Below the pieces are notes generated by a model that saw only the letters and a list, made by a program, of their open reading frames with translations, made no database searches and was not told the DNA's origin. A stretch of 64,000 bases of DNA from Marseilla massiliensis (lineage in GTDB: Bacteria > Bacteroidota > Bacteroidia > Bacteroidales > Bacteroidaceae): the NCBI RefSeq assembly GCF_016899955.1, contig NZ_JACJJL010000011.1, positions 1 to 64,000 of the forward strand, written 5' to 3'. Positions 43,498-53,134 of this stretch are shown piece by piece (position 1 is the stretch's first letter; every line of letters begins with the position of its first letter). A program made the position numbers and the translations under genes.

Positions 43498-44301
43498 TCA
43501 TATTGGGCGCTTGGTTTTCATATACCGGTTGCTCGTGGCTTTTACTTTGGTTACCTTCACGAAATAGCAAGGCAGGAAAACGAGGAAGAAATAGAGGCAA
43601 GACTTGGCGTGTGAATAACCCAGAATCTTGTTGTATACATTTAAATTGTATTTAATCAGTGATATTTTGTTGCGCGAAAGCGAGTCTTGCCGTATGCGGT
43701 ATGACGCCAATGGCTTTTGTATGCCATAAGCTACAGTGCATTTCTTAAGTATGGTTAGCAGCAGGGCCCAGTCCTGGCGCTTGCGCAAGAGGGGGAAATA
43801 AAACTTTCCGTATTGCTGTGTGTCGTAAAGCAGGGTGAGGCAACCAATCTTGTTGTCGCGCTTCATCATGCCGAAGGTGACTTTCTTGGGAGATATGACA
43901 ATGCCTTTCTCGTTGTTGTGCAGGTCGCACAGGATGTATGAAGAGTAGGTGAGGCAGCCTCCTTTTTGTTTCAGGAAGCTGACCTGCCTTTCGAGTTTGT
44001 CGGGAAACCACTTGTCGTCGCTGTCGCAGAATGCGATGTATTGGCCCTGTGCGTTCTTTATGGAGTTGTTTCTTGCATAGCCAGTGCCCTTGTTCTCGTC
44101 GAGAAAGAACACCTTCACCCTCTTGTCTTTAAGCATGTACGACCTTAAGATGGCCAATGTGGTCTCATCATCAGACTTGTCGTCTGTAATGATGAGCTCC
44201 AGATTCTTGTATGTTTGGTTGAGGATGCTGTCAATGCTCTCCGTCAAGATGCTTCCTGTGTTATAGGTGGGCATAATGACTGAAACAAGGTCTGTTTTCA
44301 T
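43498..44301 (-). CDS. glycosyltransferase family 2
   Basis: A 267-residue GT-A enzyme of the exopolysaccharide locus. Motifs: SVIMPTYNTGSILTESIDSILNQTY, ITDDKSDDET (nucleotide sugar), GYARNNSIKNAQG, and FCDSDDKW with the DxD metal site. The C-terminal half has a hydrophobic stretch (YFFLVFLPCYF) and a basic tail, suggesting membrane association. Sugar specificity unknown. A TAACTTTG box is at 44323-44330. Confidence 0.9.
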   Translation of the reverse strand: MKTDLVSVIMPTYNTGSILTESIDSILNQTYKNLELIITDDKSDDETTLAILRSYMLKDKRVKVFFLDENKGTGYARNNSIKNAQGQYIAFCDSDDKWFPDKLERQVSFLKQKGGCLTYSSYILCDLHNNEKGIVISPKKVTFGMMKRDNKIGCLTLLYDTQQYGKFYFPLLRKRQDWALLLTILKKCTVAYGIQKPLASYRIRQDSLSRNKISLIKYNLNVYNKILGYSHAKSCLYFFLVFLPCYFVKVTKVKATSNRYMKTKRPI

Positions 44302-44322
44302 TCGACTGGCTTATTTTTGCTG

Positions 44323-44330
44323 CAAAGTTA
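44323..44330 (-). promoter_or_regulatory. -7 box for the GT2 gene
   Basis: Minus-strand TAACTTTG followed by GC, 22 bases before the start codon. Confidence 0.55.
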
Positions 44331-44521
44331 GTTATTTTTTTTGTACCGAGCCAACAAAAGGTTGAAAATTTGGCAAAGCCTTTGTTGTTGGCATTTCGCC
44401 GTTAGCCGGGCCTTGGCATGGTTGCATGTTTATTCGGATAAAGGCAGAAACCCCGTGCATTCAGACGCCAAGACAAGACGGCCGCTGTAGGCTCCGTTTT
44501 CCGTATGTTCCCGGTTGTGGC

Positions 44522-44585
44522 GCAAAACCTGCCGTTTGGCGCTGCGATACGGCCCGTTTCGGGGTGCAATACGGCCTGTTTTGGG
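44522..44585. repeat. 22-bp-period palindromic repeat array D
   Basis: Three units start at 44522, 44544 and 44566, exactly 22 bp apart: GCAAAACCTGCCGTTTGG, GCGATACGGCCCGTTTCGG and GCAATACGGCCTGTTTTGG. The array lies in the divergent region between the GT2 gene and wzi. Confidence 0.8.
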
Positions 44586-44823
44586 AGTGGATATGTCACG
44601 TTTTACAACCCATTGTAAGTCAGGCGCTTGCCATGCGAGGCCATTGCCGCTGACATTTCGTTAGACAGTTGGTGGCAGTGGGAGCCTGTCTGTGGCCGCG
44701 CAGGGCAAATGGTGTGGCGTTTGCAGGTGCCAATATAAGCATGCCGGGCCGTATTTGTCGGCACCGGCATAATAAAAGTTTTGTTTTTCCGTTTATATTC
44801 TATCATACTAATATTGTAGGTCA
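44586..44823. other. wzi upstream region
   Basis: No gene seen. A TAATATTG sequence just before the wzi start is a one-mismatch -7 box. Confidence 0.35.
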
Positions 44824-46374
44824 ATGTATCGTAAGTTGCTTGTTTTAATGGTGTGCGGCTTCGCGTCACAGCATTTGCGTGCCAAAGGCATCGAGTGGTT
44901 GGACGGGTTGCAATACAAGGCAGAGCTTCAGACATCGCTCTCAGACGGCCATACGCCATTGTGGCTCAACGCCAATAAGTTCGGGCTTAGCTCTTTATCC
45001 TCATCAAACGGATATGTGCGTGCGGCGGTAGAGCGTCCGCTTGCTGTCGATTCGGCAAGGAAGTGGGGGATAGGCTATGGCGTCGACTTGGCTGCAGCTT
45101 ATAATTACACAAGTTCGTTTATCGTGCAGCAGGCTTTCGCAGAGGTGAGGTGGCTCAAGGGAGTGCTGACGGTTGGTAGCAAGCAATGGCCCATGGAACT
45201 GAAAAACAACAGCCTGAGCAGCGGCTCACAGACGCTTGGCATCAATGCCCGTCCTGTGCCCCAGGCAAGGATAGCGCTGCCGGAATATTGGGACATACCT
45301 TTTACCAAAGGCTGGGTGGGCATAAAAGGCCATGTGGCATTTGGCAGGATGACCGACGACGGGTGGCAGCACGAGTTTACTTCACGTGAGAAAAAATATG
45401 CCGACGATGTGCGTTACCATAGCAAGGCAGGCTATTTGCGCATAGGAAACGCGTCGAAGGGCTTTCCGGTAGTGATAGAGATGGGCCTCGAGATGGCCTC
45501 GCTCTTCGGCGGGACCATGTATCGTCCGGATGGCGAGGGCGGCATGGAAGTGTTTCATGGGGGCACAAGCCTGAAGGATTATTGGAATGTTTTTATACCC
45601 GGAGGTGCCGAAGCCAACGAGGACATTTACAGGAATGTTGCCGGCGACATGCTCGGCAGCTGGGTGATGCGCGTCAGTTATGATGCCGACAAATGGCGCC
45701 TGGGGCTGTATGCCGACCATTTCTTCGAGGACCATTCGCAAATGTTTTTCCTTGACTACAATGGATATGGGCAGGGCGACAACTGGAATGTAAGGCAAGA
45801 CAACCGCTATTTCCTATATTACCTGAAAGACATCATGCTGGGGGCGGAATTGAACCTGAAGCACGGAACACTGTTGCGTGACATTGTTTTTGAATACTTA
45901 TATTCAAAATATCAGAGCGGACCGGTGTATCACGACCGCACTCCGTCGATGAGCGAGCATATCGGCGGGCTTGACGACTACTACAATCACAGCTTGTATA
46001 CGGGGTGGCAACATTGGGGGCAGGTAATGGGTAACCCGTTATACCAGTCTCCAATATACAACGACGATGGCACCATCGGCGTAAAGAACAACCGATTTTA
46101 TGCTTTCCACCTGGGCATAGGCGGGCGCCCGCTCGCCAACCTGGGCTACCGGCTTCTGCTGACATGGCAGGAAGGATTGGGCACATACCGCGATCCTTAC
46201 ACCGAACCCCGGCACAACACCAGCTTCCTGGTTGAGGCAACATACGACTTCAAGGGGAAGACGCTCGGCGGTTTTGGCGTGACGTGTGGCTATGGCATGG
46301 ACTTCGGCAGCATATTGGGCAATAACTATGGATTCCAGCTTACTGTCAGGAAAACAGGGTTGCTCGGGCTATGA
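44824..46374 (+). CDS. wzi: Wzi-like capsule assembly outer membrane protein
   Basis: A 516-residue outer-membrane beta-barrel of the capsule assembly Wzi family, which in Klebsiella anchors capsule at the cell surface. N-terminal signal (MYRKLLVLMVCGFASQHLRA), then LQYKAELQTSLSDGHTPLWLNANKFG and GSKQWPMELKNNSLSSGSQTLG (family signatures), many amphipathic strands, and an aromatic-rich C-terminus (GNNYGFQLTVRKTGLLGL). It overlaps the following lipoprotein gene by ATGA. Located between the first-step genes and the Wzx/Wzy operon on the opposite strand. Confidence 0.9.
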   Translation: MYRKLLVLMVCGFASQHLRAKGIEWLDGLQYKAELQTSLSDGHTPLWLNANKFGLSSLSSSNGYVRAAVERPLAVDSARKWGIGYGVDLAAAYNYTSSFIVQQAFAEVRWLKGVLTVGSKQWPMELKNNSLSSGSQTLGINARPVPQARIALPEYWDIPFTKGWVGIKGHVAFGRMTDDGWQHEFTSREKKYADDVRYHSKAGYLRIGNASKGFPVVIEMGLEMASLFGGTMYRPDGEGGMEVFHGGTSLKDYWNVFIPGGAEANEDIYRNVAGDMLGSWVMRVSYDADKWRLGLYADHFFEDHSQMFFLDYNGYGQGDNWNVRQDNRYFLYYLKDIMLGAELNLKHGTLLRDIVFEYLYSKYQSGPVYHDRTPSMSEHIGGLDDYYNHSLYTGWQHWGQVMGNPLYQSPIYNDDGTIGVKNNRFYAFHLGIGGRPLANLGYRLLLTWQEGLGTYRDPYTEPRHNTSFLVEATYDFKGKTLGGFGVTCGYGMDFGSILGNNYGFQLTVRKTGLLGL

Positions 46375-46832
46375 TAAACAATATGGAAATGAAAGACAGA
46401 ATAAAGACCTTGGGGCTGGTTGCCGTCATGGCGTCGGTGATGGGGGCGTGTACACTTGAGACTTCGGGAAATGGCGACCTCGATGGCTTCTGGCATCTTG
46501 TCGCTGTCGACACTGTAGATACCGGCGGAGTATTGAATTTGTCGGACGAGCGGCTGTTTTGGTCGTTCCAGGGCAACCTGCTCAGCCATCGTGATGCAGA
46601 CGGCAGATGTGACGAGTTGATATCCTATTTTGAACGTCCCGGCGATTCGCTTTTCGTAACCCGGACATTCTTTTACGACAGACCGAACTCAGACCCGGCC
46701 GTAGAGGATGTGGGCGTGTTGCGGCCCTACGGCATCAACAAGCTGGGCGAGCATTTTTATGTGCAGCATCTTGACGGCGGGACAATGATTCTGCTTTCAG
46801 ACAAGTTGAGGCTTTACTTGAAGAAAATGTAA
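46371..46832 (+). CDS. lipocalin-like lipoprotein
   Basis: 153 residues. Signal with lipobox (KDRIKTLGLVAVMASVMGAC), then a small beta-barrel-like domain (~35-150: LDGFWHLVAVDTVDTGG at its start, and FWSFQGNLLSHRD, a pattern seen in lipocalin-like DUFs of Bacteroidetes). The start ATG overlaps the wzi stop as ATGA; MEMKD four codons later is an alternative start. Probably an accessory envelope protein coupled to wzi; function unknown. Confidence 0.72.
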   Translation: MINNMEMKDRIKTLGLVAVMASVMGACTLETSGNGDLDGFWHLVAVDTVDTGGVLNLSDERLFWSFQGNLLSHRDADGRCDELISYFERPGDSLFVTRTFFYDRPNSDPAVEDVGVLRPYGINKLGEHFYVQHLDGGTMILLSDKLRLYLKKM

Positions 46833-46944
46833 CGATACGGCGCTTCGTGCGATTGTGCATGTCCGTGAGAGTGCAACACTTTGCATGCCGCGGAATAATA
46901 AACCGCATTGTTTGGTCGTTGTAATATTAATAACGCTTTATGAT

Positions 46945-48207
46945 ATGAACAAGATAGAATCTTTTGTATATAGGCTGGTAAAGAACAATTATGTTGTAAA
47001 GAATGCGGTGAGGAACATATACCAGGGCTTTTACGACATACTGCCCAATTATGACTCCGACTTCGTTTCGCAGCCTATAGTCAGGAAGAACTGCTTCTTC
47101 GGATTCCACGACCTCGACCCCTTCAGTGCCGACGACAAGTGTGTGCTGTCCAACAGGCTTACCATACCCTTGCGCATGCCTACAAAAGACGATGTACTGG
47201 AAGTGGGGATGTGGGCCGGGCCCGATTTCGGCGAATGGACAAAGATAGGCGAGACACGTGCGTGGAATTACCACAAGGGGTGCCGGCTTCAGTGGGCCGG
47301 GCGTGGCAGGTGCATTTACAATGTTGCCGACGGAAGCCGTGTGAAGTCGGATATGGTGGATGTGGCAAGCGGAGAAAGTCGCCGGATTGACTGGCCCATC
47401 GACTCGGTAAGCCCCGACGGACGTTTTGCGACATCGTTCAGCTACGAGCGCCTGCAGCAGTTTATGCCGGGTTATGGCTACGTGTATGGCGACGCCGACT
47501 CGTTTCTGGGCGAGCTGGCCCCGGCGTCTACCGGCCTGTTCTTGGTTGACCTTGATGGCAACAGCCGCACGCTGTTGGTCGACTTGGCAGAGCTTGCCGC
47601 TTTCCGGCATGAGGCAGACATGGGCGACGCCCATCATTTTGTGACGCATACGGAGTTTTCGCACGACGGCCGCTATGTGGCCTTCCTTCACAGGTGGTAT
47701 AAAGGTGTGAGGCGCAAGACCAGGCTGATAGTGTATGACCTGCATGAGAAGCAGATGTACGTGTCGCCGACAACCGGCATGGTGTCGCACTATTGCTGGA
47801 ACAACGCCAACGGCATTGTAGCTTACTGCCGTATAGACGATGTCGATTCTCATGTTTATTTTTATGGGCCCGCCATGGATAGATACAAGCGGTGTGGCTA
47901 TCCGAAGCTGAACTCCGACGGGCATCACCACTTTGTCACAGACAAGGAGTTTGTGGTTGACACATATCCCGATAAGTACAGGCATGCGCGGATATACAAA
48001 GTGAATGTTGAAACCGATGAGGTTTGCTTGTTGGCCAATGTTAGGAGTTACAAGAAGTTTGCCTCGCCAACGATATATAAGCATTGGTCGTGCGACCTTC
48101 ATCCCCGTTGCAGCTCAGACGGCAAGTGGTTGTGTTTCGATTCGGTGTTTCCCGGCGAGCGAAGCCTGTGCATAATGCGGTTGGATGATAATGTCGGCAT
48201 TCAGTAG
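46945..48207 (+). CDS. beta-propeller (WD40/PD40-like) protein in the polysaccharide locus
   Basis: 420 residues without signal peptide or membrane helix. It contains repeated short strands with SxDGRxxxF-type turns (SVSPDGRFATSFSYERL, FSHDGRYVAFLHRWY, CSSDGKWLCFDSVFPG) that suggest a six- or seven-bladed propeller. Several His/Asp/Trp-rich segments (FFGFHDLDPFSADD, WAGPDFGEWTKIGETRAWNYHKGCRLQWAG, SDGHHHFVTDKEF) could form a binding pocket or active site as in oligogalacturonate lyase-like propellers. Start set at MNKIESFVYRL (46945). Convergent with the GT2 gene, sharing a stop-codon palindrome. Exact role unknown. Confidence 0.7.
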   Translation: MNKIESFVYRLVKNNYVVKNAVRNIYQGFYDILPNYDSDFVSQPIVRKNCFFGFHDLDPFSADDKCVLSNRLTIPLRMPTKDDVLEVGMWAGPDFGEWTKIGETRAWNYHKGCRLQWAGRGRCIYNVADGSRVKSDMVDVASGESRRIDWPIDSVSPDGRFATSFSYERLQQFMPGYGYVYGDADSFLGELAPASTGLFLVDLDGNSRTLLVDLAELAAFRHEADMGDAHHFVTHTEFSHDGRYVAFLHRWYKGVRRKTRLIVYDLHEKQMYVSPTTGMVSHYCWNNANGIVAYCRIDDVDSHVYFYGPAMDRYKRCGYPKLNSDGHHHFVTDKEFVVDTYPDKYRHARIYKVNVETDEVCLLANVRSYKKFASPTIYKHWSCDLHPRCSSDGKWLCFDSVFPGERSLCIMRLDDNVGIQ

Positions 48208-48221
48208 AATGCCGACATTAT
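48188..48221. terminator. 15-bp palindrome containing both convergent stop codons
   Basis: A perfect stem of 15 bp (48188-48202 with 48207-48221) and loop AGTA. The plus gene's TAG (48205-48207) and the minus gene's TGA (48203-48201) both lie in the loop and its edges, and the stem encodes the last codons of both proteins. There is no T-run, so it may block read-through or stabilise both 3' ends. Confidence 0.7.
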
Positions 48222-49007
48222 GTATTCCAAGGCTTTTGCATTGCAGTTGCAGTAGAAGCGCGACGGCATGTTTCCGGTAGATGCGTGCTCTGTGTCTTTC
48301 ACAGCGATTGTCGGGTCGTAGACCACCTTCAGCCCCTGTTGCCGGCATTGCTCAGCCAGGTATATCTCTTCGCCGAACAGGAATACCGGGTAGTTGATGA
48401 TGCCGCATTTTTCAAAATACATTTTTGTGAGTATTATGAAAGAACCGTGCCCTCCGTATATCTCGCCTGCTTCATGGCTCTGGTATTTTTTCCTCCTGTA
48501 GGCTGTGCATCTATACAGATGGTAAAGCACGGGGTGGTTGAACAGGAAGCGAAGCATTTTCAACTTCTTCAACGAATAGCGTGCGGTCATCTTCGGGTTC
48601 CTGTCGCGTCGCTCTGTTGCCGAATATATCTTGGGGGCAATCCAGCCTATGCTCCCGCTGTTGCCGGCGCCATAATCGCTCGCGAGTTTATTCAGCGAGC
48701 ATTTGTCCAGCTCGATGTCTACATTGCTTATTATTACGAAGTCGTAGGATTTGTAGTCTGTCTCCGACATCATTCTGTTTATCGCCCCAAAATAGCCAAT
48801 GTTTTTGTGGAAAGGAAAAACAACGACCCTGATGCCTTCGGCCTTCGTGCTTATGGGCTTTATGTCTTCGGCTGTGTTGTCAGCAATGTATACGGTCACA
48901 TCGATAGGAGTGGCCGGTGTTTGGGCGGCGTCGACCACCGACCGTACAAACTTGTCTACGCATTCATACGAATTATACGTCACACAGTATATCGCTATTC
49001 TTGCCAT
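48201..49007 (-). CDS. glycosyltransferase family 2
   Basis: A 268-residue GT-A enzyme related to rhamnosyltransferases. MARIAIYCVTYNSYECVDKF at the start, a YIADNTAEDI segment, FGAINRMM, the VIISNVDIEL segment in place of a canonical DxD (here NVD), GGHGSFIILTKMYFEKCG, and FLFGEEIYLAEQCRQQG typical of WbbL-like enzymes. The start was set at 49007, one base before the stop of the preceding gene. Last gene of the Wza-to-GT2 operon. Its 3' end overlaps the propeller gene by 7 bp. Confidence 0.88.
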   Translation of the reverse strand: MARIAIYCVTYNSYECVDKFVRSVVDAAQTPATPIDVTVYIADNTAEDIKPISTKAEGIRVVVFPFHKNIGYFGAINRMMSETDYKSYDFVIISNVDIELDKCSLNKLASDYGAGNSGSIGWIAPKIYSATERRDRNPKMTARYSLKKLKMLRFLFNHPVLYHLYRCTAYRRKKYQSHEAGEIYGGHGSFIILTKMYFEKCGIINYPVFLFGEEIYLAEQCRQQGLKVVYDPTIAVKDTEHASTGNMPSRFYCNCNAKALEYIMSAFY

Positions 49008-49008
49008 A

Positions 49009-50100
49009 TCATTTATATTCGTTAACGACATTGTCTATTGCCTCTAAATATCCATATCCATGCGTTTCGTCGGGTTCGAGCGTAGCGCCTTCAGCCCATT
49101 CGTTCCAAGCATTAATGAATACATAGTTTGTTTTGTAGGTGCATGTGGTCTGCTTCACTTTGGCCCTTAGGTAGGTTTCAAACTGTTGCTTTGCCGGCGG
49201 CTCTACTATTGTTGACGCCAAGCCTCGGCGTGCGGTGTTGTCCCAGCCCACAAACGCGCCGCCGTAGGTGCCCACGGGCGACTGCAGCTGCAGCGACCTG
49301 TGGGCTACATCGTCAAACCTGAAAGGCTTGTTAAGCATGTGCGACGTGTTGAAAACCGCATTGAACAGCTTGACCACCCTTCTCCGTATGCGCTTATAGT
49401 TGAGTATGGCTGCAGGTTGCTGCATGTTTGTGCGTATAGGCTCGAATTCCACCCTGGCTTTGAACGGCAGGTTGCGCTTGTCTGTCTGCTTACCCCTCAG
49501 CGTCTCTACAAAGTGCATGCCGTTGAATCCGTTGCCGGCGGCAAGCTCATTCCAGCAGTCCATCATTTGCTTGGCGCAAGGAATGCTCTGCGGCTTGTAT
49601 ATCAGGAACATAGGGCAACCGTCGACCTTGATGTACCTTTCGTCTTTGAAAAACGGCAGCAGGTAGTCAAAGTGTTGCTTCCAGTCTTGCTCCATGCCGT
49701 AAGATTGCGGCATCAATATCTCGTGGTTCTTGCCGTCCCACGTCCTGGCCCACGGTTCGTTGGCCCACGAGAAGCAGAACCGCATGGGTATGTCTGCATT
49801 GGCCAACAGCAGTTCTGCCGGTTTTTGCAGCAGCATCTTGCCACAGAACCAATAATGATACATGCACATGCCGTACACCCCATATTTGTTGGCCAGCCCG
49901 GCTTGCCATCTAAGCGTCTCCGGGTTTGTCAGGTCGTAATAATTAGAGTTGAGCGGAACTTTTGGCTGTTGGTGTTCCGAATATAGTGGCTTGGCTTTTC
50001 TAACGTTGACCCATTCGGTGAATCCCTTTCCCCACCACTCGTCGTTTTCGGGTATGGTGTGGAATTGAGGCAGGTAAAATGCTATGATGCGTGGCTTCAT
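49009..50100 (-). CDS. WbsX-like glycan enzyme (GH99-like domain)
   Basis: A 363-residue cytosolic protein of the WbsX family found in O-antigen and capsule loci. Signatures: [27 protein letters not shown] at the N-terminus, [29 protein letters not shown], and [17 protein letters not shown] near the C-terminus. The fold is related to GH99/GH71 glycosidases; whether it transfers or cleaves sugars is not settled. The start was set at MKPRIIAF (50100), which overlaps the acetyltransferase stop by 4 bp; a longer frame upstream lies in that gene. Confidence 0.88.
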   Translation of the reverse strand: MKPRIIAFYLPQFHTIPENDEWWGKGFTEWVNVRKAKPLYSEHQQPKVPLNSNYYDLTNPETLRWQAGLANKYGVYGMCMYHYWFCGKMLLQKPAELLLANADIPMRFCFSWANEPWARTWDGKNHEILMPQSYGMEQDWKQHFDYLLPFFKDERYIKVDGCPMFLIYKPQSIPCAKQMMDCWNELAAGNGFNGMHFVETLRGKQTDKRNLPFKARVEFEPIRTNMQQPAAILNYKRIRRRVVKLFNAVFNTSHMLNKPFRFDDVAHRSLQLQSPVGTYGGAFVGWDNTARRGLASTIVEPPAKQQFETYLRAKVKQTTCTYKTNYVFINAWNEWAEGATLEPDETHGYGYLEAIDNVVNEYK

Positions 50101-50741
50101 ATCGATTGGTTTTGGTTGTTGCGTATTATCTTGGCAGGTATGCCGGCAGCTACGCACATAGAGGGTATGTCTTTGGTGACAATGCTGTTTGCGCCTATGA
50201 TTGCTCCGTCGCCGATGTGTACACCGGGCATCACGCACACATTGTTGCCTATCCAGACGTTGTTGCCTATTACGACCTCGCCCTTGGATATCACCTGCCT
50301 GTCTTCCGGTGCAGCAAGCATGTCGTTGGCATTCGACTGCCCGTGTGAGTTGTCGGTTATGAGCACGTTGGTTCCCGTCAGCAGGTTGTCGCCAATGGTG
50401 ATGCCGTTTACTGCCGTGATGTGTATCCCGTTTCTTAGGTTGCAATTGTTTCCAATCCTTATCTTGACGCACGGCCGCTTGTCGCCCGGCTTTTCCCATG
50501 CCGTCAGTTGTGCGTCGGCGCTTATTCTTGTATGCTCACCTATCGATATCATGTCAAGCCCCTTCAGGTTTCCTGCCCTGTAGGCTATGACCGTGTCTTT
50601 GCCTATGGCGGCGAAATGACGCTTAAAGAACCCTGTGTATGCGTGTGAGACAGTTGCCCTCAACAGCATGGGGGCCGATGCCGGGAATATGAATGATAAT
50701 ATCCATCCGATAAACTCGGATGCACGTTTAATTATTCTCAT
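50097..50741 (-). CDS. hexapeptide-repeat acetyltransferase
   Basis: A 214-residue left-handed beta-helix acyltransferase, probably O-acetylating a sugar of the polysaccharide. An N-terminal hydrophobic segment (~10-30), then hexapeptide coils ([69 protein letters not shown]). The loop with NSHGQ contains the likely catalytic His. The C-terminus (GIPAKIIR) is typical of the family. Overlaps its neighbours by 14 and 4 bp. Confidence 0.9.
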   Translation of the reverse strand: MRIIKRASEFIGWILSFIFPASAPMLLRATVSHAYTGFFKRHFAAIGKDTVIAYRAGNLKGLDMISIGEHTRISADAQLTAWEKPGDKRPCVKIRIGNNCNLRNGIHITAVNGITIGDNLLTGTNVLITDNSHGQSNANDMLAAPEDRQVISKGEVVIGNNVWIGNNVCVMPGVHIGDGAIIGANSIVTKDIPSMCVAAGIPAKIIRNNQNQSI

Positions 50742-51924
50742 TGTTTAAGATTTCAATATAGTAGTTGTAGACATTGTTTACACTCACTTCAACGGAATAG
50801 AGCCTGCTGACCACATCGGCTGCTGTAGCGATGGTTTCTTGGAAGACTTGTTGCTGGCTTCCGGCAATCTTGCACAGGTGGTCTGTCAGTTGCCCTTCCG
50901 TGTCATAGCGCAACCCTATTTCTTTGCCGCTCAGTTCAACGCCGTTGTCAAATTGTTCTTTTGTGCCGCCAGTATTGTGGCCAACCACAAGGCACCCGTT
51001 GAACATGGCTTCTGTCATGCAGAAGCCAAAGCCCTCAAATTCAGATGGTATTATTATGGCCAATGCGTGTTGCATCAACGAGGCGACGTCGGTGCGTGGC
51101 CCGAGAAACTTGATATGTTCGTTTATGCCGTGTGCTGCGATATGCTGCCTTATGTTCTGGCAGTAAGCGGCGTCTGTTGTCTCTCCTGCCACATACAGTG
51201 GTACCGGGTTGGGACCGCCCGACTTGCTCACATATTCTGTATAAGCCTTGACTAAAGGCAGCAGTCCCTTGCCCGGTTGTATTCTGCCGGCATATAGAAA
51301 ATATCTCTCCTTGGCGTTGTTGGTCTTGACAGAGCCGATAGGGCACACCCCGTCGTAAATCACTCGTGAAGACGGCGTTGACTCAAGCTTGTGGTGCTTC
51401 CTGATGTCTTTTGTTATGCAAATGGAATAGTTGCCCGTCGACGTGAACATCCTGTGGTATGCTTCCTTGCCTGGAAAATACTTGATGTTGAAGTCTTTGT
51501 CGGCATATTCCCTGATATGGAATATGTGCGGTATGCCGAAGCGCTTTGCAATGTCATGCCCAATGTCCATTATGCTTACATTGGTATGTATGATGTCGAT
51601 GTGCTTGTCTTTTATGTAGCCTGCTATTCTTTTGCATGAGTATGCGTTGAGCGCATGCCAGTAGAGCAGGCGAGGGATGTAGAGGATGATGTTCTTAAGC
51701 CCTTTGCATTTGGGGTAAACGTTTGGTCGGACCGGGGCATAGTATACTGTTGCGCCAATCTTGGCCAACTCTTCATATAGGCCATCCTTGCCGGGCAGCA
51801 CAACCGTTGGCGATACGCCTTTTGCCATCAGTCCCGACAATAGGGAAGTGATGGCTTTGGATGCCCCTCCGAATGTGTTTGTTGAACTTAATATGTATAA
51901 GGCATTTATCTTGTTATGGTTCAT
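50728..51924 (-). CDS. glycosyltransferase family 4
   Basis: A 398-residue GT-B enzyme. The N-terminal Rossmann domain has the glycine loop [19 protein letters not shown] and a [13 protein letters not shown] segment; the C-terminal domain has [32 protein letters not shown] and the retaining-enzyme EX7E motif in [15 protein letters not shown], then GHNTGG. Donor and acceptor unknown. Overlaps the polymerase gene by 11 bp and the acetyltransferase gene by 14 bp. Confidence 0.92.
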   Translation of the reverse strand: MNHNKINALYILSSTNTFGGASKAITSLLSGLMAKGVSPTVVLPGKDGLYEELAKIGATVYYAPVRPNVYPKCKGLKNIILYIPRLLYWHALNAYSCKRIAGYIKDKHIDIIHTNVSIMDIGHDIAKRFGIPHIFHIREYADKDFNIKYFPGKEAYHRMFTSTGNYSICITKDIRKHHKLESTPSSRVIYDGVCPIGSVKTNNAKERYFLYAGRIQPGKGLLPLVKAYTEYVSKSGGPNPVPLYVAGETTDAAYCQNIRQHIAAHGINEHIKFLGPRTDVASLMQHALAIIIPSEFEGFGFCMTEAMFNGCLVVGHNTGGTKEQFDNGVELSGKEIGLRYDTEGQLTDHLCKIAGSQQQVFQETIATAADVVSRLYSVEVSVNNVYNYYIEILNNENN

Positions 51925-53134
51925 CTCTTTTGGTTTGTAGGGTTATTGGTAGCTCAAAGGCCATGGCCATGAAATATACAGGTATGAAATTGCTGTACCA
52001 AAGGGGGAATGCCCTGGCAATGAAGTCGAGCAGTGCAAGGGCAAGTGCGGCTATCAGTGCACGCTTGTTTTTATGGTGCATTAATGCGGCGGTGTAGAAC
52101 ACGATGAGCAACAGTATGCCAACAAGTCCGTTTTCATAGAAAAACACCTTGTAGCCGGCATTGCCAAACGAGTAATCCATCTCCCGTCCAAACAGTATGT
52201 CTGATGATTGCAGGTATTGCGAATAGTCGGAGTCGAAGTCGGCCGTCACCCTGTTGTTGCCGGCAATTTCGCCGTCGTCCACCTCCAGGCGCAAAAGTAT
52301 GAGGTCGTGGAATACATTGTCGCCGCCGTTGTAGAAGAATGCCGCCGCGATGGAGGCCGCCATCACTATCACTGTTGCTATAAGTTTTTTTATGAAGTTC
52401 TTTTTTTGCACCCAGTAACTCAGGAAAAAAAGCACTATCAGAAGTATGTAGGCTTCCAGCGAGAATGTCATTATGGTGGCAACCAATAGTACCACGTTCT
52501 GCGGCTTTCTCCATTTCCCGCACTGTGTCAGCAGCAACAGGTTGGTGGCAACACCAAGGTGGCTCGGCTCCAGGAATACCGAATGGAAGCGAGGTACGAT
52601 GCTCATCAACGAACGGTCGTCAAGTAGAAAGAGGTAATAGTTGGTGAATGTATAGAAAGAGTCGTTGAACTCTGCATCTTGGCTTGGCAAAGGAAAACCG
52701 ATGAGATACAAGAAGAACCACAGCATTGACGGGACAAGCAGTAAGGTCATTAGCCTTGTTATTATGTCCATCATCTTTTTTAGCTTGTCTGTTCCAATCC
52801 TGAATAGCGATAGGAATACTATTATGTGGAACACGTTTGCAATATATCCGCCCACGTTTCCGTTGTTTACAACCAGCTGATAGCATGACAGTACGGCAAA
52901 GGCAAATACAGGCAGCAGGAATGTGGTGTTGGTATAGATCTTATTGGATGACGTGGCTTCAACCAGCATGGACATCATTATGAACATGGCTGATATGATG
53001 ATGTAGTATGAACCTAACGGCCACAGAAACCATGGATTGAGCGAACCGAAAAAGGCAATGACCATCCCGGCATAAAAGAAAGCGCTTGATAAGGCCTCTT
53101 TCTCTATCAAAAACAGTTTTTCAATATTTAGCAC
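51914..53134 (-). CDS. wzy: O-antigen/exopolysaccharide polymerase (Wzy-like)
   Basis: A 406-residue polytopic membrane protein with about ten hydrophobic helices. The large periplasmic loop (~150-200, containing PSQDAEFNDSFYTFTNYY and RFHSVFLEPSHLGVATNL) matches the Wzy pattern, in which a conserved His/Arg-rich segment joins repeat units. Wzy proteins vary widely, so the call rests on topology and on the neighbour (Wzx, overlapping 14 bp). It would polymerise lipid-linked repeat units in the periplasm. Confidence 0.85.
   Translation of the reverse strand: MLNIEKLFLIEKEALSSAFFYAGMVIAFFGSLNPWFLWPLGSYYIIISAMFIMMSMLVEATSSNKIYTNTTFLLPVFAFAVLSCYQLVVNNGNVGGYIANVFHIIVFLSLFRIGTDKLKKMMDIITRLMTLLLVPSMLWFFLYLIGFPLPSQDAEFNDSFYTFTNYYLFLLDDRSLMSIVPRFHSVFLEPSHLGVATNLLLLTQCGKWRKPQNVVLLVATIMTFSLEAYILLIVLFFLSYWVQKKNFIKKLIATVIVMAASIAAAFFYNGGDNVFHDLILLRLEVDDGEIAGNNRVTADFDSDYSQYLQSSDILFGREMDYSFGNAGYKVFFYENGLVGILLLIVFYTAALMHHKNKRALIAALALALLDFIARAFPLWYSNFIPVYFMAMAFELPITLQTKRDEP

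Noticed and set aside
50101..50499. N-terminal extension of the WbsX-like protein
   Set aside because: The extra ~133 codons lie within the acetyltransferase gene in another frame and are low complexity; the domain starts exactly at MKPRIIAF.
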